DNA of 37,821 nucleotides from Bacillota bacterium (GTDB taxonomy: Bacteria > Bacillota > Clostridia > CAKSNL01 > HGM11501): assembly GCA_030705805.1 (NCBI GenBank), contig JAUZPY010000008.1, forward strand, positions 1 to 37,821. The letters run 5' to 3'. The notes beneath the pieces are model-generated. The model was not told where the DNA came from, ran no database searches, and saw only the letters and a program-made list of their open reading frames with translations. The stretch's first letter is position 1. Each line of letters opens with the position of its first letter. The translations under genes were made by a program, and so were the position numbers. Shown here in pieces: positions 34,883 to 37,821 of the stretch.

Positions 34883-35275
34883 ATGGATTATCTGCCTTGG
34901 ATTATAGGATTTGTTTTATTTATTATCGTAATATCGTTTCTTTCATCACATTTCAACAGAATAAAATGCCCTAACTGCAAAAAAAGAAACTGTCTTGAAA
35001 TAAAAAGAGAGGAAATATCACGCCAACAAGTTATGTTTGAGGAAGAAGAGATTATTAAACATGTAGAAAGAAAGGACGGATTGTATGGCGGTGCACAAGA
35101 AGCATACGCAAAATTGAAATCACAGGTTGGTGCACAAGACAGCACAACCATACGAAAATACAAAGTACCAGGCGAACGGATATATTACAAGGTAACATAC
35201 AAATGTAACAATTGTAGTGATACCTTTACAGGAAATGTTTATGTGGATAATAGACCTCCTACAGTCAGAGGTTGA
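34883..35275 (+). CDS. Hypothetical membrane-anchored zinc-ribbon protein
   Basis: N-terminal TM helix LPWIIGFVLFIIVISFLSS followed by CPNCKKRNC and CNNC cysteine pairs; GGGGG RBS upstream. Confidence 0.65.
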   Translation: MDYLPWIIGFVLFIIVISFLSSHFNRIKCPNCKKRNCLEIKREEISRQQVMFEEEEIIKHVERKDGLYGGAQEAYAKLKSQVGAQDSTTIRKYKVPGERIYYKVTYKCNNCSDTFTGNVYVDNRPPTVRG

Positions 35276-35353
35276 TTTATCTTACGATATATTCTATGGG
35301 GGTTGGATTAGTTATAATAAAGAATATTCAAATAAAAAATAGGAGGTTGCGAA

Positions 35354-35671
35354 ATGGGTAAAGTTTATAGTGGTTCTTCGGGTTGCAATTGTGTGGGGCG
35401 GGTAGAAGGCACAAAGATTTATAGCGGTTCTTCAGGTTACAATTGTGTTGGTAGGATAGACGGTGGAAAAGTTTATAGCGGTTCTTCAGGTTACAATTGC
35501 GTAGGCAGGGTAGAAAACGGTAAAATATATCGTGGTTCATCTGGCTACACCTGTATAGGCAGGGTAGAAAACGGGAAAGTTTATAGCGGCTCGTCAGGGT
35601 ATACCTGCGTAGGCAGAGTGGAAGATGGACTGACCAGCGGAGGCGCAGCAGCGTTATTGTTATTATTGTAA
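35354..35671 (+). CDS. Small tandem-repeat protein (5 x 18 aa KVYSGSSGYNCVGRVENG), beta-flower/beta-flap-like
   Basis: Five perfectly phased 18-residue repeats with conserved amino acids but many synonymous changes; AGGAGG RBS upstream. Confidence 0.8.
   Translation: MGKVYSGSSGCNCVGRVEGTKIYSGSSGYNCVGRIDGGKVYSGSSGYNCVGRVENGKIYRGSSGYTCIGRVENGKVYSGSSGYTCVGRVEDGLTSGGAAALLLLL
35360..35629 (+). repeat. Five 54-bp tandem repeats inside the 105-aa ORF
   Basis: Five in-frame 54-nt units encoding K[VI]YSGSSGYNCVGRVENG variants. Confidence 0.9.
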
Positions 35672-35718
35672 TAATGGGATTTCTACATATGCCAAGTATG
35701 TGTCCCAAAAAACCTTGA

Positions 35719-35748
35719 CAAAAATCTGCACACCTGTGCAGATTTTTG
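35719..35748 (+). terminator. Perfect palindrome / possible terminator or operator
   Basis: CAAAAATCTGCACA-CC-TGTGCAGATTTTTG, 14-bp arms, between the repeat-protein gene and the next ORF. Confidence 0.6.
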
Positions 35749-35834
35749 TATATGTAGATATGATATTATATTTGCAAGTCTTGTTATATGGTGTATGATT
35801 TCAAGAAATGATACGCAAAGGAGTGCTGGCTCTC

Positions 35835-36176
35835 ATGCTAACGATAGGTCCGTTTTTCTATATTGATGGAAAATTTTTAACTCATAAAATTTCTGTGGAA
35901 CAAGGCGATGTTCGTGGCGACAGGATTGATAATCCTTATTCCCACGAAAAACTATATGATGATAATTATAGTAGCGGTGATTATATCAATGTGCCACGAG
36001 GACGAGTAATTTGGGATAGTGAAAATAACAGGACAATAATTTATATTGATACTTGCATCGAAAAAGTCGATGGAGCAGTTAAGGAAATTGCCAAGGCTTT
36101 TGGTTTGACAGATTATTTGGTAGAACACGATGAACACTATGTTTGCCCAAATTGTATGAGAAACATTTGGGAATAA
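35835..36176 (+). CDS. Hypothetical protein (GPFFYIDGKF...DYINVPRGRVIWD...DEHYVCPNC)
   Basis: ORF 35808-36176; start at MLTIGPFFY behind AAAGGAG is plausible. C-terminal HYVCPNC suggests a metal site. Confidence 0.6.
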   Translation: MLTIGPFFYIDGKFLTHKISVEQGDVRGDRIDNPYSHEKLYDDNYSSGDYINVPRGRVIWDSENNRTIIYIDTCIEKVDGAVKEIAKAFGLTDYLVEHDEHYVCPNCMRNIWE

Positions 36177-36199
36177 AATAAAAACATGGAGGTAATGAA

Positions 36200-36958
36200 A
36201 TGAATATCAGCAACATAAATAATTTGAATGAGCTTTTTATTGCTTGGAAAGAATTTCAAACGAACGATGGTCTATATAATGTATTAAATAAATATTGCCA
36301 AAATATCGCACCAAACGCATTTGCAAGCGATGGTATAGTTGATGATGTTGTGTATAGCAATTGTGGTTTCCATGTTCTTTATGTTATGAGCGAAAGTAAT
36401 GCAGATGAGTCTGTTAAAGGAGTTGAAAACCAATCTGAATGGGATTTAAATAATGAATTTATAAGTTTTTCAGATGGAGGAAAAGATTGGCCACAGAGGC
36501 TTAAAACAAAAATTTGTGAAATGCAAAGAATTATACTCAAAACCGAAACAGGTATAGACGTTGGTATTCGTGAGGCTGCTAAAACTATTGCTGTTATGAA
36601 TTTGAATAAGCGTGGTGGCGGAAAGCAAATTTCTCGTTCATACTTTGAAGAGTATTTCAAACCATATGTTGAAAAACACACTGATTTTATAAAAAGAGAG
36701 GTTGAAATAATAAATCCTGATTTAATTATTTGGTGTGGCACAAATACTTATTCGTTAAAAGGATATGTAGTGCCGGATATATATACAAGAAAAACTTTTC
36801 TTATGTGGCATCCATCATATACACGGATTTCAAAAAATCATCCACAATCTAAAAACTGCATCAGCGAAGATGCCACACACAATGCCATAATAAGGAAATA
36901 TATAGCAGAGTTTGAAATGAGGTATCATAAATACATTAATCGGTACATCAATGTTTAA
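36200..36958 (+). CDS. Uracil-DNA-glycosylase-superfamily-like protein
   Basis: HVLYVMSESNAD (motif-1-like), IAVMNLNKRG, VEIINPDLIIWCGTNTYS, TFLMWHPSYTR (motif-2-like HPS). Confidence 0.6.
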   Translation: MNISNINNLNELFIAWKEFQTNDGLYNVLNKYCQNIAPNAFASDGIVDDVVYSNCGFHVLYVMSESNADESVKGVENQSEWDLNNEFISFSDGGKDWPQRLKTKICEMQRIILKTETGIDVGIREAAKTIAVMNLNKRGGGKQISRSYFEEYFKPYVEKHTDFIKREVEIINPDLIIWCGTNTYSLKGYVVPDIYTRKTFLMWHPSYTRISKNHPQSKNCISEDATHNAIIRKYIAEFEMRYHKYINRYINV

Positions 36959-37023
36959 TATAATCGATTGGACAAAGTCGTTGATTTTAGTATAGTATCA
37001 TTATAAAATGGAGGAATCAATAA

Positions 37024-37623
37024 ATGTATCGGTATTCTGATAATGTGAAGTTTATGCCATACGTCGGAGCTTATTATACCACATCAAATGTAAAAGTGAT
37101 GTTGCTTGGCGAATCCCACTATGCACATTCAATGGAAGCATATAATAACTTTACGATTGATGTGGTAGAACGTTACATCAAGATGGGCGATAATCCGAAA
37201 TTTTTCAACGGAATTTTAAGAACATTGTACGGAGAAATAAGTGACCGCGAAGCTCAATTTCAGAATATATGTTTCTATAATTATATTCAAGAGTTTGTAG
37301 GAGAACATCACAACGATAAAAAAACTAATAAAATGTGGATTGATGCACAGCCTGCATTTTTAAGTGTTCTTGAAGAATTACAGCCTGATGCGGTTATTTG
37401 TTTCGGTAAAACTATGTATAATGAATTGCCCCCTGGTGGAAAAGCGGGAGCAACATATACTGCTGAAGAAACAACTATTCGTTCATGGATATACACAGCA
37501 AAAAAAGAAATTCCTATCTTTTGCGTAACCCACCCATCATACATAGGCGGTTTTAATGCAGAGAAGTTTCATAATGTAATTAAAGAAATTCCTGTTTTTC
37601 AAAATTTTTTATATGGTGAATAA
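37024..37623 (+). CDS. Uracil-DNA-glycosylase-superfamily-like protein
   Basis: VKVMLLGESHY, FYNYIQEFV, LEELQPDAVICFGKTMYNEL, IPIFCVTHPSYIGGF; arrangement typical of the UDG-like fold. Confidence 0.68.
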   Translation: MYRYSDNVKFMPYVGAYYTTSNVKVMLLGESHYAHSMEAYNNFTIDVVERYIKMGDNPKFFNGILRTLYGEISDREAQFQNICFYNYIQEFVGEHHNDKKTNKMWIDAQPAFLSVLEELQPDAVICFGKTMYNELPPGGKAGATYTAEETTIRSWIYTAKKEIPIFCVTHPSYIGGFNAEKFHNVIKEIPVFQNFLYGE

Positions 37624-37625
37624 AT

Positions 37626-37821
37626 ATGCTAACTAATAAATCAAACATAATATGCATACTGCAAATATTAAAGGAATATTCGGATGAGGAACATATCTTG
37701 CAGATGAAAGACATTATTTCAAAAATGAATAATATTTACGGAATGAGTGTTGACCGAAGAACGGTTTATGGTGCGGTTGAGGCATTGAATTTTTTGGGGT
37801 ATGATATATCGACATTTGAGG
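37626..37821 (+). CDS. N-terminal fragment of a helix-turn-helix regulator, probably WYL-domain type (truncated by window end)
   Basis: MLTNKSNIICILQILKEYSDEEHILQMKDIISKMNNIYGMSVDRRTVYGAVEALNFLGYDISTFE resembles the wHTH N-terminus of WYL regulators. Confidence 0.6.
   Translation, partial: MLTNKSNIICILQILKEYSDEEHILQMKDIISKMNNIYGMSVDRRTVYGAVEALNFLGYDISTFE

Noticed and set aside
35360-35629. 54-bp tandem repeats considered as a CRISPR-like array
   Set aside because: Contiguous in-frame repeats without spacers, encoding a repeat protein; no cas genes.
35328-35708. 126-aa minus-strand ORF (repetitive RYKL.C.LP.LHNCNLKN)
   Set aside because: Reverse translation of the tandem repeats in the plus-strand gene; repeat pattern is a by-product.

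Overview
The window is from a low-GC Firmicutes (Clostridia-like) chromosome. About 32 kb of it is a dense nitrogen/glutamine metabolism locus. A minus-strand run reads glnA (GS type I), an ANTAR-domain regulator, pyrG, purB, purA, purC, purF, carA, carB-dapF (one uninterrupted ORF), dapL, livJ-type binding protein, livH, livM, livG, livF, asnS. A divergent plus-strand run reads glnN (GS type III), asnB, gltB, gltD. Reading the leaders by eye, I find ANTAR-type paired hexaloop hairpins (A1/G4 loops) overlapping intrinsic terminators in front of both glutamine synthetase genes, with a probable tandem second antitermination unit in the glnN leader. There is also an Asn-specific T-box (specifier AAC, TGGC T-box) in front of asnB. 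The ANTAR protein appears to have a degenerate receiver domain with Asn in place of the phospho-acceptor Asp. The type I GlnA lacks the usual C-terminal tail. Two tRNA-Ser genes (TGA, GCT) separate this core from an AT-rich accessory segment (about 33.7-37.8 kb). That segment carries an ankyrin-repeat lipoprotein with a zinc ribbon, a membrane-anchored zinc-ribbon protein, a five-repeat 18-aa protein, a small conserved-looking protein, two adjacent proteins resembling the uracil-DNA-glycosylase fold, and the start of a probable HTH/WYL-type regulator. It is a candidate uncharacterised (possibly defence-related) cassette.
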